A stretch of DNA of 64,000 nucleotides, from NCBI GenBank assembly GCA_900553985.1, contig USFW01000004.1, positions 1 to 64,000 of the forward strand, read 5' to 3'. The notes beneath the pieces were generated by a model. It was not told the DNA's origin, made no database searches, and saw only the letters and a program-made list of their open reading frames with translations. A program made the position numbers and the translations under genes. Source of the stretch: an uncultured Clostridium sp. (lineage in GTDB: Bacteria; Bacillota; Clostridia; TANB77; CAG-508). Position 1 is the stretch's first letter. Each line of letters opens with the position of its first letter. Below are positions 8,703-18,459 of this stretch, one piece after another.

Positions 8703-9431
8703 TTATCTATCTCCATAAAATATTTTTAATATTCCTTCATAAAATGGAAATTTCAATTTTTTAATATCTTTTATAACTCTATCAACATTATATGAAATAT
8801 CTAACTGCTCAAAATTTATTTTATCATCTTTTATATCTAATACTCCCGCATTTTCTATATTACTCTGCAATGGACAACCTAATGAACCAACATTTATAAA
8901 CCATTTATTTTCTCTATTATTTATACAGGGTACATGAGTATGACCATATACATAAATATCAGCATTAACATCACTAAACATTTCTTTATTTTCTTCAAAT
9001 GTAGGATTTTTTATATGTTCCTTGTATTTACCTTCTTTATTCATCGGATAGTGAGTTATAAATATTTTTTTGTTTTCTATTTCTATAGTTTTATATGTTG
9101 TTAAATTTTTTAAAAATTTTTTTGATTGTTCACTTATTCTACTATGAATCCATTTGTGATTTTGAATTTCTTCTAAGCTCATCTCTCTTTTATCATTATG
9201 CACATTTACTAGTAATCCATCTAATAAATATTTTTCATGATTACCTTTAACTGCTATTAACTTATCACTCACTTGCATTAATGCTTGCACTACTTCTTCT
9301 GGTCTTGGTCCTATTCCTATTATATCGCCACAACAAATTATTTTTTCAATTTTTCTTTTTTCAAATTCTTTTAATATTTCATTTAAAGCAATAATATTAC
9401 TATGAATGTCTGTTATTATACCTAATTTCAT
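8703..9431 (-). CDS. Metallophosphoesterase (YfcE/MJ0936-like)
   Basis: A calcineurin-like phosphoesterase of 242 residues with the full set of dinuclear metal motifs in order: DIHSN at the N-terminus, GDIIGIGP, GNHEKYL, THYPM and GHTHVP. GSLGCPLQSN near 180 is typical of the single-domain YfcE/MJ0936 subgroup of phosphodiesterases. The physiological substrate cannot be read from sequence. It is a stand-alone gene with a terminator downstream; a GGGGA site precedes the ATG. Confidence 0.85.
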   Translation of the reverse strand: MKLGIITDIHSNIIALNEILKEFEKRKIEKIICCGDIIGIGPRPEEVVQALMQVSDKLIAVKGNHEKYLLDGLLVNVHNDKREMSLEEIQNHKWIHSRISEQSKKFLKNLTTYKTIEIENKKIFITHYPMNKEGKYKEHIKNPTFEENKEMFSDVNADIYVYGHTHVPCINNRENKWFINVGSLGCPLQSNIENAGVLDIKDDKINFEQLDISYNVDRVIKDIKKLKFPFYEGILKIFYGDR

Positions 9432-9626
9432 ACTTTCCCCTCTTTATATGACTTTGTATTAACCATACTTTTCTCGTATAATCAATTATATAGAAATATT
9501 AATCTATGTAATTGATCAATCCCTTTCTTTTTAATTTTTGATGTGTTATACTCCTTTATTTTTAGATTTTATCATTATTTTACTTGTTCTAGGTGTACTA
9601 ATTTATTATTTCTAAAATAACTTATT

Positions 9627-10940
9627 TTAAATCTCTATAAATTCTTTTAAATATTCTATCATAAATAATGGTATATTTATTAAATTATCATCTTTACTTA
9701 AATTTTTCATTGACAATCTAATTCTTGTTTTTGGTTTATTAACTTCATTATATACCTTTAAGCTTGTATTATTCACACTTTTTCCTGATTTTACTTCAAT
9801 AGGAATTATTTCATTTTGATATTGAATTATAAAGTCTATTTCATATTTATTATCAAAAGTATAGTAATAGGGCTTTAGTCCGTTTGCAACTAATGTTTGT
9901 AATACATAGTTTTCTGTTAAAGCACCTTTAAATTCTTGAAATAATTTATTTTCTTCTATAATAACCTTACTATCTAAATCTGTTTTCTTTCTCAATAGTC
10001 CTACATCATTTAAATACATTTTAAATGACGCCAAATCATTATATCCAATAAGTGGCATACTAGGCTTTGTTACATTATATATTTTATTTACTACATTTGC
10101 ATCTCTTAACCAATTTACGGCACCTTCGTATTCTCTTGCTCTAGCTCCGTTTTTCGCAACCTGATATAAAAATTTTTTATTCTCTTTTGAGATTTGAGAT
10201 GGTATACTATTCCAAATTATAGAAATTCTATTTGCTTCTACATTTGTCGTATGTTTAGAAAAATCACTTTCATAAGATTTTAATATATTATCTTGTATTT
10301 TGTTTACTTTTTCCATATCTTTATATTTTGTCCATGAATCTACAACTTCTGGCATACCTCCTATTATGAAATATGCCTTTAATTTTTCACTTAATTTATT
10401 AAAAAATATGTCTGGAATATTTTCTATTTTTTTTATTGAGTCCATATAATTAACTAAATTTTTTTGCCCATCAGCCTCTAAGAACTCTGTAAATGTCATA
10501 GGATACATATCTAAAAAATCTACTTTACCTACTGGAAAAGATGTATGCGATAGTCTAATTCCAAGCAATGATCCTGCACTTACTATATGATATTCTTTTG
10601 CTTCTTCTTCAAAATACTTTAGAGAATTTAATGCATTTGGACATTCTTGTATTTCATCAAAAACAATTAGTGTTTTTTCAGGTAAAATTGCTTTGCCATA
10701 AACAAAAGATAATTGTTCTAATATACTTTTAGGATCTTTTGTAGTTTCAAACATATTTTGTAGTTGTGTATCATGATCAAAGTTAAAATAAGCAACTCCG
10801 TCATAGTTTTCTTCTCCAAACTGTTTTATTATATATGTTTTTCCTACTTGCCTTGCTCCTCGTAGTATTAAAGGCTTTCTTTCTTTACATTTTTTCCATT
10901 TTATTAATTCTTCCATTATTCTTCTATACATTTTTCTCAT
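9627..10940 (-). CDS. AAA_14/DUF4143 ATPase
   Basis: A 437-residue ATPase of the family common in anaerobes and archaea. Walker A is LRGARQVGKTYIIKQFG (about 25-41), Walker B is LIVFDEIQE, and a sensor-like IVSAGSLLGI follows. The C-terminal DUF4143 part contains YEIDFIIQYQNEIIPIEVKS, which matches a PD-(D/E)XK-like nuclease core (D, E-x-K). The family role is unknown; some members are linked with mobile elements or toxin-like functions. AAAGGAGATG-like ribosome binding. Monocistronic between non-coding gaps. Confidence 0.85.
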   Translation of the reverse strand: MRKMYRRIMEELIKWKKCKERKPLILRGARQVGKTYIIKQFGEENYDGVAYFNFDHDTQLQNMFETTKDPKSILEQLSFVYGKAILPEKTLIVFDEIQECPNALNSLKYFEEEAKEYHIVSAGSLLGIRLSHTSFPVGKVDFLDMYPMTFTEFLEADGQKNLVNYMDSIKKIENIPDIFFNKLSEKLKAYFIIGGMPEVVDSWTKYKDMEKVNKIQDNILKSYESDFSKHTTNVEANRISIIWNSIPSQISKENKKFLYQVAKNGARAREYEGAVNWLRDANVVNKIYNVTKPSMPLIGYNDLASFKMYLNDVGLLRKKTDLDSKVIIEENKLFQEFKGALTENYVLQTLVANGLKPYYYTFDNKYEIDFIIQYQNEIIPIEVKSGKSVNNTSLKVYNEVNKPKTRIRLSMKNLSKDDNLINIPLFMIEYLKEFIEI

Positions 10941-11149
10941 CTCCTTTTATATATTATATCATATGCAGAAAATAAATACACGTTTTTTTAGGATTTTCTC
11001 TCTATTTTTACACGTTTTTTGTTATTTTTTTAACTTTTTTTACACATTATTTGCTAACTTTATTTTAATTTTTACTCTTTTTTTATTTTTTAATATACTT
11101 TGTATTGTGAAAATAAAAAATCTTATAGTTTTTTCATATACAATAAAAA

Positions 11150-11185
11150 GCTATCCCAGAAATATTTTTTATATTTTAGGACAGC
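11150..11185 (-). terminator. Terminator of topA
   Basis: On the minus strand GCTGTCC (11185-11179) pairs with GGGATAGC (11157-11150) around an AT-rich loop, followed by TTTTTA. Confidence 0.7.
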
Positions 11186-11194
11186 CACTTTTAC

Positions 11195-13270
11195 CTATGC
11201 TTTCTTTTTAGTTGTTCTCTTTTTTCTAGTAGTTTTCTTTTTCTTACTTTCTGTTTCTTTTTTTACTTCTTCTGCTTCTTCTGGATTCCACTTTTCTCCT
11301 TTTTTTGGTTTATTCCATGAAATGTAGTCACAAGATTTTGGATTATTTTCACATATATAGTAATTTCTCTTTCTTTTTGTTTTTCTTACTTGTACTGTTC
11401 CTCCACATTTTGGACATGGTACATCTATTGTTTCTACGATAGGTTTTGCATTTTTACATTCTGGATATCCTGGACATGCTAAGAATTTTCCATATCTTCC
11501 ATATTTATAGACCATCATTCTTCCACATTTTTCACATTTTACATCTGAAACTTCATCAACTAGTTCTACATGTTCTAATTCTTTTTCTACTTTTTCTATT
11601 TCTTTTTCAAATGGTCCATAGAATTCTCTTATCATTTTTTTCCATTGTTCATGTCCTTCTGCAATTTCGTCAAATTCATTTTCTATTTTTGCTGTAAATT
11701 CTACATTTACTACATCTGCAAAGTTTTCTGTAAGTAGTTTATTTACTATTTTTCCTAATTCTGTTGGAGCTAATTGTTTTTGTTTTTTTTCTATATATCT
11801 TCTTTCTAGTATTGTTGTTATTGTTGGAGAATATGTACTTGGTCTTCCTATCCCTTTTTCTTCTAATGCTTTTACTAAACTTGCTTCTGTATACCTTGCT
11901 GGTGGTTCTGTAAAACTTTGTTTTGGATTTATCTTTTTTAGTTTTACTTCTTGTTTTTCTTTTAAGTCTGGTAATGTTCCTTCTTCTTCTTTTTCTTTTC
12001 CGTCTGTTCCTTCTACATATAAGGTCATAAATCCCTTAAATTTAATAGTTTGACCATTTGCTTTAAAATCATACTCATTTGCTTTTATATTTACTGCTAT
12101 TGTATCATAAACTGCTGGTTTCATTTGACTTGCTAGAAATCTATTATATACTAATTTATATAATTTATATTGATCTTTTGTTAAACTGTCTTTTATTTGA
12201 TCTGGTGTAATGTCTATATATGTTGGTCTTATAGCTTCATGAGCATCTTGTGCATCTTTTTTTGCTTTATAATATCTATTTTCATAATAGTTTTCTCCAT
12301 ATATAGATGTTATTTGCTCTTTCGCAATTGCTCTTGCTTCTTCTGATATTCTTGTTGAGTCTGTTCTCATATATGTTATAAGTCCTACTGTTCCTTTTTC
12401 TGGTATTTTTACTCCTTCATATAATCCTTGTGCAACAGACATTGTCTTTTTTAATGTAAAACCTAATTTTCTTGAAGCTTCTTGTTGCATTGTACTTGTA
12501 GTAAATGGTGGTGCTGGTGTTCTTTTCTTTTCACCTTTTTTTACTTCACTTACTATGTATTTTGCTTTACTTATATTTTCTAATATTTCATTTACTTCTT
12601 CCCCAGAATGTATTTCCTGTTTTTTTCCATTTTTACCATAAAAATGTGCTTCAAATTCTTTTTTAGTTTCTTCGTCTTGTAAATTTGCATATATATTCCA
12701 GTATTCTTCTGGTATAAAGTTTTCTATTTCATTTTCTCTATCAACAATTAATTTTACTGCTACTGATTGTACTCTTCCTGCTGATAGTCCTCTTCTTACC
12801 TTTTTCCATAATACTGGACTCATTTTATATCCTACTATTCTGTCTAAAACTCTTCTTGCTTGTTGTGCATCTACTAAATTAACATCTATATCTCGTGGTT
12901 CTTTTATTGCTTTTTGTACTGCTGTTTTTGTTATTTCGTTAAATGTTACTCTTGTTATTTTTTCTTTATTTTCATTTAATATAGTTGCTAAGTGCCATGC
13001 TATTGCTTCTCCCTCACGGTCAGGGTCAGTTGCAATATATATTTTCTTTGCACTTTTTGCATCTTTTTTTAGTGATTTTATTAAATCTCCTTTTCCCCTT
13101 ATATTTATATATTGAGGCTCAAAGTCATTTTCAATATCTATTCCTATTCTTGATTTTGGTAAATCTCTAATATGTCCCATTGAAGCAACTACCTTTGTAC
13201 TTCCTCCTAAAAACTTCTTTATGGTATTGGCCTTTGCTGGTGATTCTACTATTATTAATTTATCAGCCAT
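11195..13270 (-). CDS. topA: DNA topoisomerase I
   Basis: Type IA topoisomerase that relaxes negative supercoils; 691 residues, normal for firmicutes. The TOPRIM domain is at the N-terminus (LIIVESPAKANTIKKFLGG; DPDREGEAIAWH metal-binding motif). The active-site region is GLITYMRTDSTRIS with the nucleophilic Tyr. Two C-terminal zinc-ribbon repeats follow: CEKCGRMMVYKYGRYGKF with CPGYPEC, and CPKCGGTVQV ending in a CDYISW block. The tail is very lysine-rich. GGAGG precedes the ATG. In many firmicutes topA follows dprA; here dprA is far away at 30 kb. Confidence 0.97.
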   Translation of the reverse strand: MADKLIIVESPAKANTIKKFLGGSTKVVASMGHIRDLPKSRIGIDIENDFEPQYINIRGKGDLIKSLKKDAKSAKKIYIATDPDREGEAIAWHLATILNENKEKITRVTFNEITKTAVQKAIKEPRDIDVNLVDAQQARRVLDRIVGYKMSPVLWKKVRRGLSAGRVQSVAVKLIVDRENEIENFIPEEYWNIYANLQDEETKKEFEAHFYGKNGKKQEIHSGEEVNEILENISKAKYIVSEVKKGEKKRTPAPPFTTSTMQQEASRKLGFTLKKTMSVAQGLYEGVKIPEKGTVGLITYMRTDSTRISEEARAIAKEQITSIYGENYYENRYYKAKKDAQDAHEAIRPTYIDITPDQIKDSLTKDQYKLYKLVYNRFLASQMKPAVYDTIAVNIKANEYDFKANGQTIKFKGFMTLYVEGTDGKEKEEEGTLPDLKEKQEVKLKKINPKQSFTEPPARYTEASLVKALEEKGIGRPSTYSPTITTILERRYIEKKQKQLAPTELGKIVNKLLTENFADVVNVEFTAKIENEFDEIAEGHEQWKKMIREFYGPFEKEIEKVEKELEHVELVDEVSDVKCEKCGRMMVYKYGRYGKFLACPGYPECKNAKPIVETIDVPCPKCGGTVQVRKTKRKRNYYICENNPKSCDYISWNKPKKGEKWNPEEAEEVKKETESKKKKTTRKKRTTKKKA

Positions 13271-13639
13271 TATTGCCCTCCTTGTTTGTATTTTTATGTT
13301 AAACTATTTTTTATTTTGTACTTAACTGCCATGCTTTTTTCATTTTATAACACAAAACAAAAATAAGTTTTGCTTCTTTCCTTATAGTATTCTAGCTTAA
13401 AATTACTTATTTTGCAAGTTTTTATATTAATTTTACAATATTGGTTATTAAATCACATTATCTTTTCACTATAATTACAATTTAATAATAATTGAAACAC
13501 TACTAATCTATTATTAAGCTTTAAATATAACATCTTTCAATAATCAATAGACTGCCATTTAATATAAACTTTAATATTTAACTAATATCAAATTTTATAT
13601 TTATGACAGCCTAATATTTAACATTATTATACTTCATAT
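13271..13639. other. Intergenic region upstream of topA
   Basis: 369 bp of AT-rich sequence holding the topA ribosome binding site and presumably its promoter. No coding frame, hairpin or repeat of note was seen. Confidence 0.5.
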
Positions 13640-13957
13640 TTAGAACATTTTTACTTTTAACTCATTCAATACATCTTCAACTCCTATTGGAGTTACTTCA
13701 TTTTCCTTAAATATTTCTAATATCTTTTCTATTTTCCTTTCATCATTTGAAAGATATTCTACATCCTTGTTTTCAATTAATGTGTTATTTGGAATATATG
13801 AAGTTTTTACCACACTTATTCCATATTTAGCACCATTTGTTCTTATAAATTCATCTGAATGTATATCTTTATAATATTCTAATTTTATTGGATATGAAAT
13901 TCCTACCTCCTTTAATGTTTCTTTTTCAATAAATTTTCCACCAAAAAATGTTTTCAT
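13640..13957 (-). CDS. Small hypothetical protein (DUF6514-like)
   Basis: 105 residues. The pattern KYGISVVKTSYIPNN, then YLSNDERKIEKILEIFKENEVTPIGVEDVL, resembles a small clostridial family annotated DUF6514, which I recognise only loosely. No catalytic motif or membrane segment is visible. GGAGG stands upstream of the ATG, so it is very likely a real gene. The neighbours (topA and a DnaB-like ATPase) are each separated by more than 300 bp, so it appears to be a single-gene transcript. Confidence 0.6.
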   Translation of the reverse strand: MKTFFGGKFIEKETLKEVGISYPIKLEYYKDIHSDEFIRTNGAKYGISVVKTSYIPNNTLIENKDVEYLSNDERKIEKILEIFKENEVTPIGVEDVLNELKVKMF

Positions 13958-14241
13958 ATTTCCTCCTTTTTCTTCAGCACCTCTTCATGATACTACTGAA
14001 ATCAAGGTTTTTCAAGGACTTTTCATCGCATTATTTTACATGATTTGCTATGTTTTGCTATTTTACTTCCTTTTGCTTACTTTATTTTTATTCTTTTACC
14101 TTTTTTGACTTCAATTTCATTAAATTATTTTAGTTATTCTACATTTTTCGATGGATTTTTTACATTTATTTTTTTATAATTAAGCTATAAAATAAAATTT
14201 ATTTTATAAATTTTACTTTTTAATCCCCTTTTTTATTTTAA
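13958..14241. other. Intergenic region
   Basis: The gap between the small hypothetical gene and the DnaB-like gene (339 bp with the terminator). Apart from that terminator, only AT-rich non-coding sequence was seen. Confidence 0.4.
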
Positions 14242-14280
14242 AAATAGTAGTAATTTTTTCTTTTTCTATTACTACTATTT
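14242..14280 (-). terminator. Terminator of the DnaB-like gene
   Basis: A perfect 13-bp stem (14242-14254 with 14268-14280), with a T-rich tract following on the minus strand. Confidence 0.75.
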
Positions 14281-14296
14281 CTATTTCACTTATTTA

Positions 14297-16042
14297 TTAA
14301 TTGTCTTTATTTTGCTTTAATCTTAAATATCCTAATTCTTCCCAACTATTATATGCTAAATTTAATCTAAATACTAATTTAGGTTTTGGACCAGCTCTGT
14401 TCTTATCTACTATACATGAATAATATCTTACATCTGGGTCTTCATATCTTTTTAAATCATAAAATTCTGTGTCTACTTCTTTTAATGAATATTCATAATT
14501 TTCATAAGTATCTCTATTTATTTGTTTTATTAAACATAAGGTGTCTAAAACTTCTTTTACAGTTCTACTTACAGCTAAATCATTTATATCTAGATTAATT
14601 GGTAATGTTGATGTTTCTGATAATTGTAAAGAAGAACATATAAATATTCCAAAGTTTTGAGCTATATTTGATAATATTGTTGCTGTTCTTTTTATTTCCT
14701 CACCATTTCCAATATTTGCTGTGTCTGTTTTTAATGTATCATAAAATACATATTCTATTTTTTCTTTATAATAGTAATTCATTATTACTTTTTTTAGTTC
14801 ATCATTTGTATGGTCTGTTATATTTATAAAATATATTGAATTATTTATTTGTTTATTTACCCAATCTGTTGCTTCTATTGTTCTATTAAATTCAGTAGAT
14901 ATTTTTGATAATCTTTCTATAAATTCTCTATGAGTTTCTTTTTCTCCTTTTAAAATAAATCCATCTTCATCTAAAATTGCTTCTTCTATATTATCTGGTC
15001 TAAATTTAAAATCTAATATTTCGTTTTCTGATTTATGTAATTTTTGTCCATGTAATTTTTGTAATTCTGGATTATTTAAAATTGTAGTTATTAGACATAG
15101 TTTCATTTTTTCTTCTGACATTTCATTAGATATCATTAATACTTTTTTCTTATTTACAAATGCTGTATATGCTGCAATATTTATTGCAAACCTACTTTTT
15201 CCTGAGTTTGATGGCATTGCATATGCCATTGTTTCTCCCTTTCTTATTCCTTTAAATACTTCTGTTAATATTGAAAAAGGTAAGTCTAGTCCATTTGTTA
15301 GGTTATTATTTCCTTCTTCTAAAAAACCTGTTAAATCTTTATTTAAAATTGATTGTTTGAATTTTTCTGTAACCGTTACTTGATTTACTGCACTTTCAAC
15401 TTCTTCTACTGACATTTGATCATATAATTTATAATCTATAATATCTACTATTCTTTGTTGTATACTTTTAATTGGATTTCCTATGTAACTTTTTCTTAAA
15501 ACGAATAATTTCATTAACTCTACATAGATTTTTTCCATATCATAATCTTCATTTGCAACTGCTTTTTTTAATTGATATTTTAATTGATATACTTCTTCTG
15601 AATCTTTTGAAAAATTAAATCCTTGCTTTGCTATTTCAGGTGTATAACTTCCTCCTTCTGTAAATAATACACTCTTATATATATTTAATATTTTATCATC
15701 TTCAAAAAAGCAATCTTCAAATAAAAAATAATATCTTGAAATTGATTTTGGGTTTGTCAATAGAAGACCCATAAAAATATTTTCTAGATGCAAGTTACTT
15801 AACTTTTTTGGAAATAATCTTCCATCGTCTTCATTGTTCTCTATATTTTTTTTCTTTACTTTATCTCTAGCTCCTACTATCTTTATTTTATTTTGTCCTA
15901 AGTCTCTTACTTTGTCTATGGCTTCTTTAAATCTTTCTTGATTAATTAATTCTTTTATCTCTTCTATTTTCTCTCTATTTCGACTAGTTGCTGGTATTCT
16001 TTCTATTAACTCATATAATTTATCTATATTTTCTCTTTCCAT
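14297..16042 (-). CDS. Divergent DnaB-like RecA-fold ATPase
   Basis: A 581-residue protein whose middle resembles the C-terminal motor of DnaB replicative helicases: Walker A YAMPSNSGKSRFAINIAAYT (about 260-290), KVLMISNEMSEEKMKL (DnaB motif H1a/E-like), and YVFYDTLKTDTANIGNG as Walker B. A long N-terminal region (1-240), partly coiled coil, replaces the usual DnaB N-terminal domain. It is about 130 residues longer than DnaB, so it is probably a paralogue rather than the main replicative helicase. The partner and DNA substrate are unknown. It is divergent from recQ, and the 180-bp gap between them must hold both promoters. Confidence 0.6.
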   Translation of the reverse strand: MERENIDKLYELIERIPATSRNREKIEEIKELINQERFKEAIDKVRDLGQNKIKIVGARDKVKKKNIENNEDDGRLFPKKLSNLHLENIFMGLLLTNPKSISRYYFLFEDCFFEDDKILNIYKSVLFTEGGSYTPEIAKQGFNFSKDSEEVYQLKYQLKKAVANEDYDMEKIYVELMKLFVLRKSYIGNPIKSIQQRIVDIIDYKLYDQMSVEEVESAVNQVTVTEKFKQSILNKDLTGFLEEGNNNLTNGLDLPFSILTEVFKGIRKGETMAYAMPSNSGKSRFAINIAAYTAFVNKKKVLMISNEMSEEKMKLCLITTILNNPELQKLHGQKLHKSENEILDFKFRPDNIEEAILDEDGFILKGEKETHREFIERLSKISTEFNRTIEATDWVNKQINNSIYFINITDHTNDELKKVIMNYYYKEKIEYVFYDTLKTDTANIGNGEEIKRTATILSNIAQNFGIFICSSLQLSETSTLPINLDINDLAVSRTVKEVLDTLCLIKQINRDTYENYEYSLKEVDTEFYDLKRYEDPDVRYYSCIVDKNRAGPKPKLVFRLNLAYNSWEELGYLRLKQNKDN

Positions 16043-16223
16043 ATAAAAAGTCCTTTCCTTATCAACTCTCTTCTATTTCATTATAAATATAACATAAAAC
16101 TTATTTCTCTACAAGCTATTATATATTTATTTTAATAAAAACTAGTATTTTTATTATATGAAAATTTACTCCTTTACTAAATAATTTATTCAGTATATAA
16201 TACTGAAAGAAAGAAGGTACTTT

Positions 16224-18428
16224 ATGAATGACAAAAATATGCAATTAGCTAAAGAGCTATTAAAAAAGCACTTTGGCTATGAAAATTTTAGACAAGGTCA
16301 AGAAGATATTATTTCTCATATTTTAAATATGGAAGATTGTTTAGGAATAATGCCAACTGGTGCTGGTAAATCAATATGTTATCAAATACCAGCCATGATT
16401 TTTGACGGTGTTACAATCGTTGTTTCACCTCTTATTTCTTTGATGAAAGACCAAGTAGATAACTTAAATCAAGTTGGAATTCCTGCAACTTTTATTAATA
16501 GTACACTAAGCAATTTTGATTATGCACAAACTATTAATAATATATTAAATAATGTTTATAAAATTATATATATTGCACCAGAGCGATTATCTACTGATAG
16601 TTTTTTAAATTTATTAAAACAATTAAATGTATCTATGTTTGCTATTGATGAGGCTCATTGTGTTTCTAGATGGGGACATGATTTTAGACCTAGTTATACA
16701 GAAATTGCAAATATAATCTTAAATTTAGATACAAGACCAGTAGTTGCTGCTTTTACTGCTACTGCAACAGAAATTGTAAAAGAAGATATTATAGGTCTTC
16801 TTCACTTACAAACTCCTTTTACTTTAACTACTGGCTTTGATAGACCTAATTTATATTTTTCTGTGGAAACTCCTATAAATAGAAAACAATTTATATTTGA
16901 CTATGTAAAAAATAATCAAGATAAATCTGGTATTATTTATTGTTTGACAAGAAAAACTGTTGATTCAATTTATGATGAATTATTAGAATTTGGTATATAT
17001 GCTAGTAAATACCATGCTGGTATGACAGAAAAGCAAAGAACAAGTAATCAGGATGATTTTGTATATGATAAAACTTGTGTAATGGTTGCTACTAATGCTT
17101 TTGGTATGGGTATTGATAAATCTAATATTAGATATGTACTTCATTACAACATGCCTCGTGATTTAGAAAGTTATTACCAAGAAGCTGGTCGTAGTGGTAG
17201 GGATGGAGATAATGCAAGTTGTATTTTATTATTTAATCGTTCTGACATTGTTACAAATAAACTATTAATTGAACAAGGTAACCCTAATCAGAATCATTCT
17301 AATGAATATGAAAAATTAAATGATATAGTTGATTATTGTAATACTGATAAATGCCTTAGAAAATATTTGTTAGAGTATTTTGGCGAATTCCCTAATTTTG
17401 ATGAATGTGATAATTGTGGAAATTGTAATTCAGAAATTGAGGTTACTGATATAACAACTGATAGCAAAAAGATTTTGTCTTGCATTAAGAGAATGAATGA
17501 GAGATTTGGAATGGGCTTAGTTACTGATGTTTTAAAAGGTTCAAATTCTGCTAAAATAAGGTCATTGGGTTTTGATAATTTATCTACTTATGGAATTATG
17601 AAAAATTACTCTAAAGACACTATTAAGAATATTATTTCCTTTTTGATTTCTGAAGGTTATATAGTTTCTATGGGTGATAAATATCCTATTTTATCATTGT
17701 CTTTTTCTGCTAATGATATATTATTTAAAAATAAATCTGTATTTATAAAAAAGAAAATAGAAAAAATATCTGTTTCTAATAACAACAAATTGAAAACTAT
17801 GAATAATAATTCTAATATTGAAGATTTACAATATGATGAAAATTTATTTAGCTTATTAAAATCTGTTCGTATGTCAATAGCAAAAAACTTACATATTCCT
17901 CCTTTTATTGTCTGTGCTGATATTTCCTTAAAACAGATGTCCACATTTTTTCCGTTAACTGTGGAAAGTTTGTTACAAATTCATGGTATTGGAGCACATA
18001 AAGTTGAACAGTATGGAGAAGTGTTTTTAAATGCTATTTCTAATTATGTAATAGAAAATAATATTGATATTTCTTCTAAATCTTGTGAAGTTAACTCTTT
18101 TGATTTTGTTCTTACAGAAAAAAAGGAAGAAACTCATATTATTACATATAATTTATATAATGGTGGAAAATCAATTGATGAAATTGCAAATATTCGTGAA
18201 CTTACTAAAACAACTATTGAAAATCATCTTTTAAAATGTTATGAAAATGACCTTGATATTGATTTAACTAGATGTGTTAATACTCAATATGAAAATGATA
18301 TAATTTCTGCAATAGATAAATTGGGTTGTGAAAAGTTAAAACCTTTAAAAGAAATATTGCCTGATGAAGTAAGTTATTTTGATATTAAATATTATGTTTT
18401 AAAGTTTTCTAAAAACAAAAAGTTGTAG
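16224..18428 (+). CDS. recQ: ATP-dependent DNA helicase RecQ
   Basis: A 3'-5' DNA helicase of recombination and repair; 734 residues, longer than E. coli RecQ (about 610). Walker A is MPTGAGKSICYQIP, the DEAH box is IDEAHCVSRWGHDFRPSYTE (which includes the RecQ aromatic loop), SAT is AAFTATAT, and motif VI is QEAGRSGRDG. A zinc-binding part contains CLRKYLLEYFGE with DECDNCGNC. An HRDC domain lies at about 530-610 (LLKSVRMSIAKNLHIPPFIV), followed by a helix-turn-helix C-terminus (LYNGGKSIDEIANIRELTKT), as in Bacteroides/clostridial long RecQ forms. Monocistronic; its stop codon lies inside the terminator stem. Confidence 0.95.
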   Translation: MNDKNMQLAKELLKKHFGYENFRQGQEDIISHILNMEDCLGIMPTGAGKSICYQIPAMIFDGVTIVVSPLISLMKDQVDNLNQVGIPATFINSTLSNFDYAQTINNILNNVYKIIYIAPERLSTDSFLNLLKQLNVSMFAIDEAHCVSRWGHDFRPSYTEIANIILNLDTRPVVAAFTATATEIVKEDIIGLLHLQTPFTLTTGFDRPNLYFSVETPINRKQFIFDYVKNNQDKSGIIYCLTRKTVDSIYDELLEFGIYASKYHAGMTEKQRTSNQDDFVYDKTCVMVATNAFGMGIDKSNIRYVLHYNMPRDLESYYQEAGRSGRDGDNASCILLFNRSDIVTNKLLIEQGNPNQNHSNEYEKLNDIVDYCNTDKCLRKYLLEYFGEFPNFDECDNCGNCNSEIEVTDITTDSKKILSCIKRMNERFGMGLVTDVLKGSNSAKIRSLGFDNLSTYGIMKNYSKDTIKNIISFLISEGYIVSMGDKYPILSLSFSANDILFKNKSVFIKKKIEKISVSNNNKLKTMNNNSNIEDLQYDENLFSLLKSVRMSIAKNLHIPPFIVCADISLKQMSTFFPLTVESLLQIHGIGAHKVEQYGEVFLNAISNYVIENNIDISSKSCEVNSFDFVLTEKKEETHIITYNLYNGGKSIDEIANIRELTKTTIENHLLKCYENDLDIDLTRCVNTQYENDIISAIDKLGCEKLKPLKEILPDEVSYFDIKYYVLKFSKNKKL

Positions 18429-18447
18429 TTTAAACTACAACTTTTTT
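18421..18447. terminator. Bidirectional terminator between recQ and dinB
   Basis: AGTTGTAGTTT and AAACTACAACT form a perfect hairpin with T runs on both sides. The recQ TAG stop at 18426-18428 lies within the left arm. Confidence 0.9.
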
Positions 18448-18459
18448 ATATATTTTAAT

